This document shows positions 8,924-19,140 of a stretch of 64,000 nt of DNA, in pieces. The notes beneath the pieces were generated by a model. The model did not search any database. It was given only the letters and a program-made list of their open reading frames with translations, and was not told the origin of the DNA. Source of the DNA: Pseudomonas sp. Irchel 3H7 (GTDB lineage: Bacteria > Pseudomonadota > Gammaproteobacteria > Pseudomonadales > Pseudomonadaceae); assembly GCF_900187605.1 (NCBI RefSeq), contig NZ_FYEA01000002.1, positions 1 to 64,000 of the forward strand, written 5' to 3'. Numbering within the stretch: position 1 is the stretch's first letter; the number at the start of each line of letters is the position of its first letter. A program made the position numbers and the translations under genes.

Positions 8924-10534
8924 TTATTGCGCAGTGGCTGGTGCCAAAAAAGCGGCTTCCAGCAACTGCTGTGTATACGGATGTTGGGGGGCGGCAAAAA
9001 TACTTTGCGCGTCTCCCTGTTCGACCACTTGGCCATGCTTGACCACCATCAGCTGGTGGCTCAGCGCTTTCACCACAGCCAGGTCATGGCTGATAAACAA
9101 ATACGTCAGGTTGTACTTGGCTTGCAGTGAACGCAACAGCTCCACCACTTGCCGCTGCACCGTCCGGTCGAGCGCCGACGTCGGCTCGTCCAGCAGGATC
9201 AGCGCCGGTTTCAGCACCAAAGCCCGGGCAATGGCGATTCGTTGCCGTTGCCCACCGGAAAATTCGTGGGGGTAGCGGTGCCGGGTTTCCGGATCCAGAC
9301 CTACCTCCTTCAATGCCGCAATAATCGCCGCCTCTTGCTCCTCGGCGGTGCCCATCTTGTGAATCCGCAGGCCTTCGCCAACGATGTCACTGACACACAT
9401 GCGTGGGCTCAGGCTGCCAAACGGGTCCTGAAACACCACCTGCATCTCCCGACGCAACGGGCGAACCTCGTTCTGCGTCAGGCAGTCTAGCTGCTTGCCT
9501 TCAAAGCGGATTGCGCCTTTGCTGCCGATCAGCCGCAAAATCGCCAGACCCAGCGTGGATTTGCCGGAACCGCTTTCGCCGACAATCCCCAGGGTCTGAC
9601 CCTGAGGCAGGCTGAAATTGATGCCGTCCACTGCCTTGACGTGATCCACCGTGCGCTTGAGCAGGCCTTTCTTGATCGGGAACCAGACTTTCAGGTCCTC
9701 GACTTCAAGCAGCGGCGCGCCGATTTTATTGCTCGCCGGGCCTCCGCTGGGCTCCGCGCCGAGCAATTCCCGAGTGTACGGATGCTGCGGCGAACGGAAC
9801 AGCTCTGCGCACGATGCCTGTTCGACGATGCAACCGCGCTGCATGACACATACGCGATGCGCAATTCTTCGCACCAGGTTCAAATCGTGACTGATCAGTA
9901 ACAGCGACATGCCCAATCTGGCCTGCAATTCCTTGAGCAAATCGAGGATTTTCAGCTGAACGGTCACGTCCAGCGCCGTAGTCGGCTCGTCGGCAATCAG
10001 CAATTCCGGCTCGTTGGCCAGGGCCATGGCGATCATCACCCGCTGACGCTGGCCACCGGACAATTCGTGGGGCAGGGCCTTGAGACGCTTGTGCGGCTCG
10101 GGGATGCCGACCATCTCCAGCAGTTCCAGCGTGCGTTTGGTCGCCACTTTGCCGGTCAGGCCCTTGTGGATGCCGAGGACTTCGTTGATCTGCTTCTCGA
10201 TCGAGTGCAGCGGATTCAGCGAGGTCATCGGCTCCTGAAAGATCATCGCGATACGATTGCCGCGAATATGCCGGATGGTTTTTTCACTGAGGCCCAGCAG
10301 GTTTTGCCCGGCGTAGTTGATGCTGCCGGCCGGATGGCGGGCCATCGGGTAGGGCAGCAGGCGCAGGATCGAGTGCGCGGTCACCGATTTGCCCGAGCCG
10401 GATTCGCCGACCAGCGCGAGGGTTTCGCCGCGCTTGATATCGAAACTCACGCCTTCGACGACCCGGTGCACGCGCTCGCCGAAACCGAACTCGACGGCGA
10501 GGTCACGCACTTCAATCAGATTGTCCTGATTCAT
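8924..10534 (-). CDS. nppD: peptide ABC transporter, fused double ATPase (NppD/YejF)
   Basis: The energy subunit of a peptide importer, 536 residues, with two ABC cassettes in one chain. The first has Walker A GESGSGKS near residue 42, signature LSGGQRQR near 155 and Walker [13 protein letters not shown]; the second has GESGSGKS near 320, FSGGQRQR near 435 and [12 protein letters not shown]. It starts at MNQDNLIEV with CGAGGAAG upstream; its first bases overlap the stop of the permease gene region by position (gap of one base). E. coli YejF and P. aeruginosa NppD are built the same way. The name rests on family and on the A1-A2-B-C-D order. Confidence 0.9.
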   Translation of the reverse strand: MNQDNLIEVRDLAVEFGFGERVHRVVEGVSFDIKRGETLALVGESGSGKSVTAHSILRLLPYPMARHPAGSINYAGQNLLGLSEKTIRHIRGNRIAMIFQEPMTSLNPLHSIEKQINEVLGIHKGLTGKVATKRTLELLEMVGIPEPHKRLKALPHELSGGQRQRVMIAMALANEPELLIADEPTTALDVTVQLKILDLLKELQARLGMSLLLISHDLNLVRRIAHRVCVMQRGCIVEQASCAELFRSPQHPYTRELLGAEPSGGPASNKIGAPLLEVEDLKVWFPIKKGLLKRTVDHVKAVDGINFSLPQGQTLGIVGESGSGKSTLGLAILRLIGSKGAIRFEGKQLDCLTQNEVRPLRREMQVVFQDPFGSLSPRMCVSDIVGEGLRIHKMGTAEEQEAAIIAALKEVGLDPETRHRYPHEFSGGQRQRIAIARALVLKPALILLDEPTSALDRTVQRQVVELLRSLQAKYNLTYLFISHDLAVVKALSHQLMVVKHGQVVEQGDAQSIFAAPQHPYTQQLLEAAFLAPATAQ

Positions 10535-10535
10535 T

Positions 10536-11555
10536 TCACTTCCTCGGGTCGAAGGCATCGCGAGCGGACTCGCCGATAAACACCAGCAAACTCAACATCA
10601 ATGCGAGTACGGCGAAGGCACTCATGCCCAGCCACGGCGCTTGCAGGTTGGATTTGCCCTGGGCGACCAGTTCACCCAGCGACGGACTGCCGGCCGGCAA
10701 GCCGAAACCGAGGAAGTCCAAAGCGGTGAGGGTGCCGATGGCGCCGGTTAGGATGAACGGCATAAACGTCATGGTCGAGACCATCGCATTGGGCAGGATG
10801 TGGCGGAACATGATCGCGCCGTTCTGCATGCCCAGCGCGCGCGCGGCGCGCACGTATTCGAGGTTGCGGCCACGGAGGAACTCGGCGCGCACCACGTCGA
10901 CCAGGCTCATCCACGAGAACAGCAGCATGATCCCCAGCAGCCACCAGAAATTCGGCTGGACGAAACTGGCGAGGATGATCAGCAGATACAGCACCGGCAA
11001 ACCCGACCAGATTTCCAGAAAACGTTGGCCGGCCAGATCGACCCAGCCGCCATAGAAACCCTGCAAGGCCCCGGCAATCACGCCGATGATCGAACTCAAC
11101 ACGGTCAACGTCAGCGCAAAAAGCACCGAAATGCGGAAGCCATAAATCACCCGCGCCAACACATCGCGGCCCTGATCGTCAGTACCCAGCAGATTGTCCG
11201 CCGACGGTGGCGCGGGCGCCGGGACTTTCAAGTCGTAGTTGATGCTCTGATAGCTGTAGGGAATCGGCGCCCACAACACCCACGCATCCTTGGCCTTGAG
11301 CAGTTCGCGGATGTACGGGCTCTTGTAGTTGGCTTCCAGCGGGAATTCGCCGCCGAAGGCGGTTTCCGGGTAGCGCTTGATCGCCGGGAAGTACCAGTTG
11401 TTGTCGTAATGCACCACCAGCGGCTTGTCGTTGGCGATCAGCTCGGCACCGAGGCTCAGGCCGAACAGGATCAGAAACAGCCACAGCGACCACCAGCCGC
11501 GCTTGTTGGCTTTGAACAGTTCGAAGCGGCGGCGGTTGAGAGGGGACAGGTTCAT
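10536..11555 (-). CDS. nppC: peptide ABC transporter permease (NppC/YejE)
   Basis: Inner-membrane permease of 339 residues. It has the long N-terminal periplasmic insert of YejE proteins after the first membrane helix (WWSLWLFLILFGLSLGAELI, then about 110 residues), and the binding-protein-dependent transport domain in the second half with the EAA-like loop RAARALGMQNGAIMFRHILPNA near residue 240. It pairs with NppB to form the channel. The next gene begins within two bases, and the previous one ends one base before this start, so translation is tightly coupled. Confidence 0.9.
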   Translation of the reverse strand: MNLSPLNRRRFELFKANKRGWWSLWLFLILFGLSLGAELIANDKPLVVHYDNNWYFPAIKRYPETAFGGEFPLEANYKSPYIRELLKAKDAWVLWAPIPYSYQSINYDLKVPAPAPPSADNLLGTDDQGRDVLARVIYGFRISVLFALTLTVLSSIIGVIAGALQGFYGGWVDLAGQRFLEIWSGLPVLYLLIILASFVQPNFWWLLGIMLLFSWMSLVDVVRAEFLRGRNLEYVRAARALGMQNGAIMFRHILPNAMVSTMTFMPFILTGAIGTLTALDFLGFGLPAGSPSLGELVAQGKSNLQAPWLGMSAFAVLALMLSLLVFIGESARDAFDPRK

Positions 11556-11556
11556 C

Positions 11557-12630
11557 TCAATGCTCCCGGCTTTCGAAGTCGATGCGCGGATCGACCAAGG
11601 TGTAGGTGAGGTCGCCGATCAGTTTCACCACCAGCCCCAGCAGGGTGAAGATGAACAGGGTGCCGAACACCACCGGGTAATCGCGGTTGATCGCCGCTTC
11701 GAAACTCATCAGACCGAGGCCGTCGAGGGAGAAGATCACTTCCACCAGCAAGGAGCCTGTGAAGAAGATGCCGATGAACGCCGACGGGAAACCGGCAATC
11801 ACCAACAGCATGGCGTTGCGGAACACGTGGCCGTAGAGCACACGGTGGCGGGTCAGGCCTTTGGCCTTGGCGGTGACCACGTACTGCTTGTTGATCTCGT
11901 CGAGGAAGCTGTTTTTGGTCAGCAGGGTCATGGTCGCGAAGTTGCCGATCACCAGCGCAGTCACCGGCAACGCCAAGTGCCAGAAGTAATCGAGGAGCTT
12001 GCCGCCGAAACTCAGTTCATCGAAGTTGTTCGAGGTCAGGCCCCTTAGCGGGAACCAGTCGAGATAACTGCCGCCGGCAAACACCACGATCAGCAGGATC
12101 GCAAAGAGGAACGCCGGGATCGCGTAACCGACGATGATCGCCGAACTGGTCCACACATCGAAGTGGCTGCCGTGCCGCGTGGCCTTGGCGATCCCCAGCG
12201 GGATCGATACCAGGTACATGATTAGCGTGCTCCACAGCCCCAGCGAGATCGACACCGGCATCTTTTCCTTGATCAGGTCGATGACCTTGGCGTCGCGGAA
12301 AAAACTGTCGCCGAAATCCAGCTGCGCGTAGTTCTTGACCATGATCCACAGGCGTTCCGGGGCCGATTTGTCGAACCCGTACATGTGCTCGATTTCCTTG
12401 ATCAGCGCCGGGTCCAGGCCCTGCGCGCCGCGATAGGACGAACCAGCCACGGACACCTCGGCACCGCCGCCGGCAATGCGGCTGGTGGCGCCTTCGAAGC
12501 CTTCGAGCTTGGCGATCATCTGTTCCACCGGGCCACCGGGCGCGGCCTGAATGATCACGAAGTTGATCAGCAGAATGCCGAACAGCGTCGGGATGATCAG
12601 CAGCAGTCGCCGAAAAATATACGCCAGCAT
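11557..12630 (-). CDS. nppB: peptide ABC transporter permease (NppB/YejB)
   Basis: The first permease of the importer, 357 residues, with the DppB/OppB-type start [28 protein letters not shown]. The EAA-type ATPase-contact loop is [21 protein letters not shown] near residue 260. A YejB-specific insertion rich in polar residues lies at about 45-110 in the periplasm. It follows the second binding-protein gene by four bases. Confidence 0.9.
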   Translation of the reverse strand: MLAYIFRRLLLIIPTLFGILLINFVIIQAAPGGPVEQMIAKLEGFEGATSRIAGGGAEVSVAGSSYRGAQGLDPALIKEIEHMYGFDKSAPERLWIMVKNYAQLDFGDSFFRDAKVIDLIKEKMPVSISLGLWSTLIMYLVSIPLGIAKATRHGSHFDVWTSSAIIVGYAIPAFLFAILLIVVFAGGSYLDWFPLRGLTSNNFDELSFGGKLLDYFWHLALPVTALVIGNFATMTLLTKNSFLDEINKQYVVTAKAKGLTRHRVLYGHVFRNAMLLVIAGFPSAFIGIFFTGSLLVEVIFSLDGLGLMSFEAAINRDYPVVFGTLFIFTLLGLVVKLIGDLTYTLVDPRIDFESREH

Positions 12631-12634
12631 CTGA

Positions 12635-14476
12635 TTACTCCGTGCCCGCAGGGTCGGCTTGCAGTTTGGTTTCGACTTCTATCGCAGGTTTCGCGTCAGG
12701 CTTGACCCACCAGGTGTTAATCCCGATGTCGTACTTGGGCGAGACTTTCGGGTGACCGATGTGATTCCAGTAAGCCACGCGCCAGGTCTTGATGTGCCAG
12801 TTGGGGATCACGTAATAACCCCATTGCAGCACACGATCCAGCGCACGGGCATGGGCCACCAGGCTTTTGCGCGAGTCGGCGTTGATCAGGTTCTCGACCA
12901 GTTGATCGACGATCGGGTCTTTCAAACCCAAGGAATTGCGGCTGCTCGGTTTGTCGGCGGCGGCGCTCATCCAGTATTCGCGCTGCTCGTTACCCGGTGA
13001 GTTGGACTGCGGGAAGCTGCCGACCATCATGTCGAAATCCCGCGAACGCACGCGGTTGATGTACTGCGAAACGTCGACGCGGCGGATCACCAGATCGATG
13101 CCGAGGTCGCTGAGGTTGCGCTTGAATGGCAGCAATACGCGCTCGAATTCGGTCTGCGCAAGGAGGAATTCGATGACCACCGGTTTGCCGGTGGCGTCGA
13201 CCATTTTGTCGTCGACGATCTTCCAGCCAGCCTCTTGCAGCAGTTGATAGGCCTCGCGCTGTTGGGTGCGGATCATGCCGCTGGCGTCGGTCTTCGGGTT
13301 TTCGAACGCCTCACTGAACACCTGTGCCGGCAGCTTGCTGCGGAACGGCTCGAGGATCGCCCGCTGATCGGCGTCGGGCAGGCCGGTGGCGGCCATTTCC
13401 GAGTTCTCGAAATAGCTGCGGGTTCGGAAATAGGCGCCGTTGAACAGTTGCTTGTTGGTCCATTCGAAGTCGAACAACAGGCCGAGCGCCTGGCGCACGC
13501 GCACGTCCTGAAACACTGGACGGCGCAAGTTGTAAACGAAGCCCTGCATGCCGGTCGGGTTGCTGTTGGCGATCTGTTCCTTGATCAAGCGGCCCTCGGT
13601 GACCGCCGGAATGTTGTAAGCGTTGGCCCAGTTTTTCGCGGTCATTTCCAGCCAGTAATCGAACTGCCCGGCCTTCAACGCTTCGAGGGCGACGGTGTTG
13701 TCGCGGTAGTAATCGGTGGTCATCGTGTCGAAATTGTAGAAACCACGGTTGACCGGCAGGTCCTTGCCCCAGTAATCCTTGACCCGCTCGTAGCGCACCG
13801 AGCGCCCGGCCTTTACTTCGGCGACCTTGTACGGGCCGCTACCGAGGGGGATTTCCAGGTTGCCTTTGTTGAAGTCGCGATCGGCCCACCAGTGTTTTGG
13901 CAGCACCGGTAATTGGCCGAGGATCAGTGGCAGTTCGCGGTTGTTGCTGTGTTTGAACTTGAACAGCACTTTCAGCGGGTCTTCGGCGATCACTTCGGAG
14001 ACGTCGCTGTAGTAGCCGCGAAACATCGGCGAGCCTTCCTTGGTCAGCGTGTTGAAGCTGAACACTACGTCATCGGCGCGCACCGGGTGGCCGTCATGAA
14101 AACGGGCTTCGGGGCGCAGGTAGAAACGTACCCAGCTGTTGTCCGGGGCCTTTTCGATTTTGCCGGCGATCAGGCCGTATTCGGTAAAGGGCTCATCGAG
14201 GCTGTGCTTGGTCAGGGTGTCGTAGATCTGCCCGATATCATCGGCGGGCACGCCTTTGCTGATAAACGGGTTGAGGCTGTCGAAGCCACCAAAACCGGCC
14301 TGACGAAAGATGCCGCCCTTCGGCGCGTCCGGGTTTACGTAATCAAACTGTTTGAAATCGGCCGGATATTTCGGCGGCTCGTTGTACAGGGTCACGGCGT
14401 GTTGCGGGGCGGCCAAGGCCAGCCCGGCGAACAGCAAGCCGCTGGCCTGGACGAGCAGGGCGCGGATAGGGTTCAT
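12635..14476 (-). CDS. nppA2: periplasmic peptide-binding protein (NppA2/YejA type)
   Basis: A solute-binding protein of family 5, 613 residues, with signal peptide [22 protein letters not shown] cleaved near AAP. The start at 14476 is fixed by GGAGAAAG upstream and by an ATGA overlap with the stop of the preceding paralogue. The mature part begins [30 protein letters not shown], the YejA pattern. It shares a similar layout with the upstream protein, so the two arose by duplication. In P. aeruginosa this transporter takes up peptidyl nucleoside antibiotics; here the ligand is inferred to be oligopeptide-like. Confidence 0.88.
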   Translation of the reverse strand: MNPIRALLVQASGLLFAGLALAAPQHAVTLYNEPPKYPADFKQFDYVNPDAPKGGIFRQAGFGGFDSLNPFISKGVPADDIGQIYDTLTKHSLDEPFTEYGLIAGKIEKAPDNSWVRFYLRPEARFHDGHPVRADDVVFSFNTLTKEGSPMFRGYYSDVSEVIAEDPLKVLFKFKHSNNRELPLILGQLPVLPKHWWADRDFNKGNLEIPLGSGPYKVAEVKAGRSVRYERVKDYWGKDLPVNRGFYNFDTMTTDYYRDNTVALEALKAGQFDYWLEMTAKNWANAYNIPAVTEGRLIKEQIANSNPTGMQGFVYNLRRPVFQDVRVRQALGLLFDFEWTNKQLFNGAYFRTRSYFENSEMAATGLPDADQRAILEPFRSKLPAQVFSEAFENPKTDASGMIRTQQREAYQLLQEAGWKIVDDKMVDATGKPVVIEFLLAQTEFERVLLPFKRNLSDLGIDLVIRRVDVSQYINRVRSRDFDMMVGSFPQSNSPGNEQREYWMSAAADKPSSRNSLGLKDPIVDQLVENLINADSRKSLVAHARALDRVLQWGYYVIPNWHIKTWRVAYWNHIGHPKVSPKYDIGINTWWVKPDAKPAIEVETKLQADPAGTE

Positions 14477-16305
14477 CGATCTTTCTCCGAAGACTTCAGC
14501 CACCACGCGCTCAGGCCCAGGGTGTAAGGCGGCGTGGTAACAAAGGCCAACCGGTTGCGGTAGGCCAGACGGTGATAATTCAGATACCAGTTGGGAATGC
14601 TGTAGTGCTGCCAGAGCAGCACGCGGTCGAGCGCCTTGCCGGCGGCGACTTGTTCGTCGCGGGTGCGCGCGGCGAGCAGTTGTTCGAGCAGGTGATCGAC
14701 CACCGGGTTGGCGATGCCTGCGTAATTCTTGCTGCCCTTGACGCTCACCTGACTGGAGTGGAAGTACTGCCACTGCTCAAGGCCCGGGCTTAGGGTCTGG
14801 TTGAGCGTCATCGAGATCATGTCGAAATCAAATTGATCGAGGCGCTGCTTGTACTGCGCCCGATCCACGGTGCGCAGGCGCGCGTCGATGCCGATGCTGT
14901 TGAGATTCTCGATGTAGGGCTGGTAGAGGCGCTCGAGGTTCGGATTGACCAGCAGCAGTTCGAACCGCAGCGGTTGGCCGCTAGCGTTTTGCAGACGCTG
15001 ACCGTTGAGCTTCCAGCCACCTTCAGCGAGCAATGCCAAGGCTTTGCGCATGGTTTCCCGGGGGATGCCGCGACCGTCGGTTTTTGGCAAGGTAAACGGC
15101 TCGGTGAACAGCTTGGCCGGCAGTTGTTCCTTGTACGGTTTGAGCATCAGCCATTCATGCCCGACCGGCAGGCCGGAGGTTGTGAATTCACTGTTGGGGT
15201 AGTAGCTGGTGGTGCGTTTGTAGGCATCGCTGAACAGCGCGCGATTGGTCCACTCGAAGTCGAACATCAGGCCCAGCGCTTCGCGGGTCTTTACGTCGGC
15301 GAACGTCGCGCGGCGGGTGTTCATGAACAGGCCCTGACTCTGGGTCGGGATCTGATGCGGGATCTGTGCCTTGATCACCTCGCCACGGCGTATCGCGGGG
15401 AAGTTGTAACCGTTGGCCCAGTTCTTCGCCTGATGCTCGATGTAAATGTCGAATTCGCCAGCCTTGAACGCTTCGAACGCTACATCACTGTCGCGGTAGA
15501 ACTCGACTTCCATGCGATCGAAGTTGTACTTGCCGCGATTGACCGCCAGGTCCTTGCCCCAGTAATCCTTGACCCGCTCGAAGATCAACTGCCGGCCCGG
15601 CGTCACCGAAGTGATGCGATAGGGGCCGCTGCCCAGTGGCGGTTCGAAGGTGGTGGCCTTGAAGTCGCGGTCTTTCCAGTAATGCTGCGGCAGCACCGGC
15701 AATTCGCCAAGGCGCAGAATCAACAGCGGATTGCCCGAGCGCTTGAGCACGAAGCGAATGCGCTGTTTGTTGAGAATGTCGACCCGCAGCACTTCCTGCA
15801 ACGCGGTGCGGTACAGCGGATGGCCGTCCTTGAGCAGCGTTCGATAGGAGAACGCTACGTCGTAGGCGGTGATCGGCGTGCCATCGTGAAAACGCGCCTC
15901 GGGACGCAGATTGAAGACGACCCAGCTGCGATCTTCGCTGTACTCCACCGATTGCGCGATCAAGCCGTAACTCGACGCCGGTTCGTCGCCGGACGGCGAA
16001 TACTGGCCGGTGCCGACCATCAACGGCTCGTTCAGCTCATTGATGCCGTACTGGAGGAAATTCGCTGTGGTGACCGGGCTAGTGCCCTTGAAGGTGTACG
16101 GATTGACCGTATCGAAGGTGCCGAACGCCATCACCCGCAACGTACCGCCCTTGGGCGCTTGCGGGTTGACCCAGTCGAAGTGGGTAAATCTGGCCGGGTA
16201 CTTGAGCGTGCCGAACTGCGCATAACCGTGACTTTCGGTAATCGTCGCGCTTGCGGTTGAGCTCAAGGCCAGGCTGATCAGGAGCAGGAGGAGGGCACGC
16301 TTCAA
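14473..16305 (-). CDS. nppA1: periplasmic peptide-binding protein (NppA1/YejA type)
   Basis: First gene of the importer operon: a 610-residue family 5 solute-binding protein with signal peptide MKRALLLLLISLALSSTASA. The mature sequence opens HGYAQFGTLKYPARFTHFDWVNPQAPKGG, parallel to the second binding protein. Two binding proteins feeding one permease pair suggest a split or widened ligand range. The four-base ATGA overlap with nppA2 implies coupled translation. The operon promoter must lie at about 16306-16410, where I cannot identify clear -35 and -10 boxes. Confidence 0.88.
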   Translation of the reverse strand: MKRALLLLLISLALSSTASATITESHGYAQFGTLKYPARFTHFDWVNPQAPKGGTLRVMAFGTFDTVNPYTFKGTSPVTTANFLQYGINELNEPLMVGTGQYSPSGDEPASSYGLIAQSVEYSEDRSWVVFNLRPEARFHDGTPITAYDVAFSYRTLLKDGHPLYRTALQEVLRVDILNKQRIRFVLKRSGNPLLILRLGELPVLPQHYWKDRDFKATTFEPPLGSGPYRITSVTPGRQLIFERVKDYWGKDLAVNRGKYNFDRMEVEFYRDSDVAFEAFKAGEFDIYIEHQAKNWANGYNFPAIRRGEVIKAQIPHQIPTQSQGLFMNTRRATFADVKTREALGLMFDFEWTNRALFSDAYKRTTSYYPNSEFTTSGLPVGHEWLMLKPYKEQLPAKLFTEPFTLPKTDGRGIPRETMRKALALLAEGGWKLNGQRLQNASGQPLRFELLLVNPNLERLYQPYIENLNSIGIDARLRTVDRAQYKQRLDQFDFDMISMTLNQTLSPGLEQWQYFHSSQVSVKGSKNYAGIANPVVDHLLEQLLAARTRDEQVAAGKALDRVLLWQHYSIPNWYLNYHRLAYRNRLAFVTTPPYTLGLSAWWLKSSEKDR

Positions 16306-16412
16306 GTCAGATCCGATCCAGGCGGCTTGGGCTTAGTGGGCCGTACAGTAACAGCTTGTCTGGACAGGAAAAAGATGCGGGTTAATGCGGGGTTAATCGT
16401 TTGCGCGAAGAG

Positions 16413-16676
16413 CCCCTCACCCTAACCCTCTCCCAGAGGGAGAGGGGACTGACCGAGTTGTTTCTTCGAGCTACGCCGACCTGAAAATGCCGAGCCGAAG
16501 TCACGTTTGAAAAGCCCCTCACCCTAACCCTCTCCCGGAGGGAGAGGGGACTGACTGTGGTGTCTAGGCGAATTGCACCGACGTGCGATATCTGAGCTGA
16601 ACTCAGATTTTGAAAAGCCCCCGATCGGCTCCCTTTCCCCCTCTACCCCTTGGGGGAGAGGGCTGGGGTGAGGGGG
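16413..16676. repeat. composite intergenic repeat, copy 1 (MITE-like)
   Basis: Two tandem units each begin CCCCTCACCCTAACCCTCTC, form a hairpin with GGGAGAGGGGACTGA and continue with a spacer containing CGCCGACCTGAAAA or a variant. They are followed by a terminal unit ending GGGCTGGGGTGAGGGGG, which is the reverse complement of the left end. The same order of parts recurs at 35590-35863. It fills most of the 438-base gap between nppA1 and mltD; the rest (16306-16412) should hold the nppA1 promoter. Confidence 0.75.
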
Positions 16677-16708
16677 ATCGATCTAAAGCACGCCACAAAA
16701 TCCGAACC

Positions 16709-16737
16709 AAAAAAAAGCCCCTGAAAATTCAGGGGCT
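16709..16737 (-). terminator. rho-independent terminator of mltD
   Basis: The stem AGCCCCTGAA/TTCAGGGGCT (16716-16725 with 16728-16737) has a two-base loop and is followed, on the minus strand, by eight U. It lies seven bases after the mltD stop. Confidence 0.88.
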
Positions 16738-16743
16738 CGTCTG

Positions 16744-18207
16744 TCAGTGCGGCTGATAAACCGTGAGCATCTGCCCCGGCTTCAACGCCTTGCCCGCACC
16801 CGGATTCCAGCGCTTGAGATGCTGCATCTCAACGTTGAAGCGCTTGGCTACCACGTACAGCGTATCGCCGCGTTTGACCTTGTACTGAGTCTGCTGCGCG
16901 CTGTCGTCCTTGCCTTTGCTCTTGCTGTTGGCCGCAATCACCGTGTTCACACGGCCGGACTTGCGAGCCGGAGCACGCTTGGTGGTGTCCTGCATGACCA
17001 GAGTCTGGCCAACTTTGAGGTTCTTGCCGGTCAGCTTGTTCCAGCGTTGCAGATCCTTGACTTCGACCTTGTTGGCCTTGGCAATGGAACCGAGGTTGTC
17101 ACCACGCTTCACGCGATAAGCCCGCTTGAGCTTGGCCACTTCCGATGGGTCAGCACCCTCGAACACCGGCTTCAGCGAACGCGGGCTGATCAGTTCGTCA
17201 GGCCGCATGGTCTGCAAACTGGCGGTCAGCAATTGCGCCTTCGACGTTGGCACTAGCAAATGCTGAGGGCCATCGATGGTGGTGCGTTGCTTGAAGGCCG
17301 GGTTGAGCTGGAACAGTTCGTCTTCGTCGATGTTGGCAACCGCGGCGACTTTGGACAAATCCATGCGCTGGTTGATTTCGACGACCTGGAAGTACGGTTC
17401 GTTGGCAATCGGATTGAGGTTCACGCCGTAAGCTTCCGGCGCCAGCACCACTTGCGACAGTGCCAGCAACTTCGGCACGTACGCCTGGGTTTCCGCCGGC
17501 AGCGGCAGGTTCCAGTAATCGGTGGGCAGGCCAAGCTTTTCGTTGCGTTCGATCGCGCGGCTGACCGTGCCTTCACCGGCGTTGTACGCCGCCAGGGCCA
17601 GCAACCAGTCACCGTTGAACATGTCGTGCAGACGGGTCAGGTAATCCATCGCTGCCGTGGTCGAAGCGGTGATATCGCGACGGCCATCATAGAAGCGGGT
17701 CTGACGCAGGTTGAAGTAACGCCCGGTGGACGGAATGAATTGCCACAGACCCACCGCATCGGCCCGCGAATAGGCCATCGGGTTATAGGCGCTTTCAATC
17801 ACTGGCAGCAGGGCCAGTTCCAGCGGCATGTTGCGTTCTTCGAGGCGTTCGACGATGTAGTGAATATAGAGACTGCCGCGTTCGCCGGCGTTCTCGAGGA
17901 AAGAGGGATTGCTGGCGAACCACAGGCGCTGTTGCTCGATGCGCGGGTTGACGCCGAGGCCTTCCTGCAGCTGAAAGCCCTGGCGCATGCGTTCCCAGAT
18001 GTCCTGGGGAACCTGTGGGCTGGGCTTTTCGGTCAGCCAGATCGGCTTCTGCTTGGCTCGCGCAGCAATGTTCGGCGTATGGGTCGCTTCAGTCTGCGGA
18101 GCATGGCTGGAACAGCCCGCCAGCGTGGCGGACACAGCCACCGCGATAGCTTGCGCCAGGCGGGTCAATGCGTCTGAATTGACGGACTTACGTATGGATG
18201 ACGACAT
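16744..18207 (-). CDS. mltD: membrane-bound lytic murein transglycosylase D
   Basis: MltD cuts the glycan strands of peptidoglycan from the periplasmic face of the outer membrane. The 487-residue protein has a lipoprotein signal ending in the lipobox LAGC (about residue 30). The SLT domain spans about 110-260, with the catalytic glutamate in LLPVIESAYNP and the supporting GLWQFIPSTGRYF and ALAAYNAGEGTVSRAI motifs. LysM repeats for glycan binding occur at the C-terminus (YRVKRGDNLGSIAKANKVEV and YKVKRGDTLYVVAKRFNVEM). I start at MSSSIRKS; the frame is open eight codons further. Confidence 0.93.
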   Translation of the reverse strand: MSSSIRKSVNSDALTRLAQAIAVAVSATLAGCSSHAPQTEATHTPNIAARAKQKPIWLTEKPSPQVPQDIWERMRQGFQLQEGLGVNPRIEQQRLWFASNPSFLENAGERGSLYIHYIVERLEERNMPLELALLPVIESAYNPMAYSRADAVGLWQFIPSTGRYFNLRQTRFYDGRRDITASTTAAMDYLTRLHDMFNGDWLLALAAYNAGEGTVSRAIERNEKLGLPTDYWNLPLPAETQAYVPKLLALSQVVLAPEAYGVNLNPIANEPYFQVVEINQRMDLSKVAAVANIDEDELFQLNPAFKQRTTIDGPQHLLVPTSKAQLLTASLQTMRPDELISPRSLKPVFEGADPSEVAKLKRAYRVKRGDNLGSIAKANKVEVKDLQRWNKLTGKNLKVGQTLVMQDTTKRAPARKSGRVNTVIAANSKSKGKDDSAQQTQYKVKRGDTLYVVAKRFNVEMQHLKRWNPGAGKALKPGQMLTVYQPH

Positions 18208-18306
18208 TGGCTGGAAGTAAGTTCCGGGCAAAAATGTCGGGGGATTCTAGAAAGCGCACCCCCCTAGGTCAACCATTCAGAATTTTTGTACCAAGCGGCG
18301 GGGTAC

Positions 18307-19074
18307 TTAGAACTTATCTTTCCAGGCCCGCAGAGCCGCAAATACCTCACTCGGCGCCCGGTTTTGAGCGCCTGCCCGTTCGTCCACTTTTTGTGTAACT
18401 AATGTTTCAGTGGTGCGCAAAAACGGGTTTGTGAGCTTTTCCAGGGCGAGCGTCGAGGGCAGGGTCATCACACCGTTTTGCCGCTGCTGGGTGACTTTTT
18501 CCAGACGGGCGGTAATGTCCGGGTTCGTCGGTTCGACGGCGGCGGCAAACTTGAGATTGCTCAGAGTGTATTCATGCGTGCAGTAGACCAGCGTATCTTC
18601 CGGTAACGCTGCAAGGCGGCTGAGAGAATGGTGCATTTGCTCCGGCGTGCCCTCGAACAGGCGACCGCAACCGGCGGCGAACAGGGTGTCGCCGCAGAAC
18701 AGCAGGCCGTGGTGGTAATAGGCAATGTGTCCCAGGGTGTGACCGGGCACCGCATAGACGTCGAAGTCCCAGCCGAGCACGCTGACGCTGTCGTTGTCCT
18801 TGAGCGCCACATCGCGCGCCGGAATGTTTTCGCTGGCCGGGCCGTAGACTTTCGCCCCGGTCGCCGCTTTCAGGCGTTCGACGCCGCCGACATGATCATG
18901 ATGGTGGTGGGTGATCAGAATGTCGCTCAACACCCAGCCCGGGTGCGCTGCAAGCCATGCCTGTACCGGCGCGGCATCGCCCGGATCGACCACCGCGCAG
19001 CGCTGGGTGCGGTGATCCTGTAACAACCAGATGTAGTTGTCGGTGAACGCGGGCAGGGCACTGATCTGTATCAT
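18307..19074 (-). CDS. gloB: hydroxyacylglutathione hydrolase (glyoxalase II)
   Basis: GloB hydrolyses S-D-lactoylglutathione to D-lactate and glutathione, the second step of methylglyoxal detoxification. The 255-residue protein carries the metallo-beta-lactamase metal motif [10 protein letters not shown] near residue 54, a further histidine in [11 protein letters not shown] near 110, [17 protein letters not shown] near 128 and the substrate-binding [10 protein letters not shown] near 165. The start [16 protein letters not shown] is the family's usual N-terminus; an upstream in-frame methionine is ignored. It is divergent from the methyltransferase gene, with 66 bases between the starts. Confidence 0.95.
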   Translation of the reverse strand: MIQISALPAFTDNYIWLLQDHRTQRCAVVDPGDAAPVQAWLAAHPGWVLSDILITHHHHDHVGGVERLKAATGAKVYGPASENIPARDVALKDNDSVSVLGWDFDVYAVPGHTLGHIAYYHHGLLFCGDTLFAAGCGRLFEGTPEQMHHSLSRLAALPEDTLVYCTHEYTLSNLKFAAAVEPTNPDITARLEKVTQQRQNGVMTLPSTLALEKLTNPFLRTTETLVTQKVDERAGAQNRAPSEVFAALRAWKDKF

Positions 19075-19140
19075 CGTCGGAATTCGCCAAGCGGAAAACA
19101 TTGGCGCATCTTAGTAGTTCCTGGCGCTTTGGAGAATGCG

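Noticed and set aside
8905..9036. Longer N-terminus for FabI
   Set aside because: The added 44 residues have no homology, overlap nppD and lie upstream of a good Shine-Dalgarno for the standard start.
14833..16260. 475-residue reading frame opposite nppA1
   Set aside because: Same reason: a G+C-driven shadow of the binding-protein gene, with no ribosome-binding site or domain.
16413..16676. CRISPR array
   Set aside because: Repeats are few, long and hairpin-forming, with similar rather than unique spacers, and no cas gene is present.
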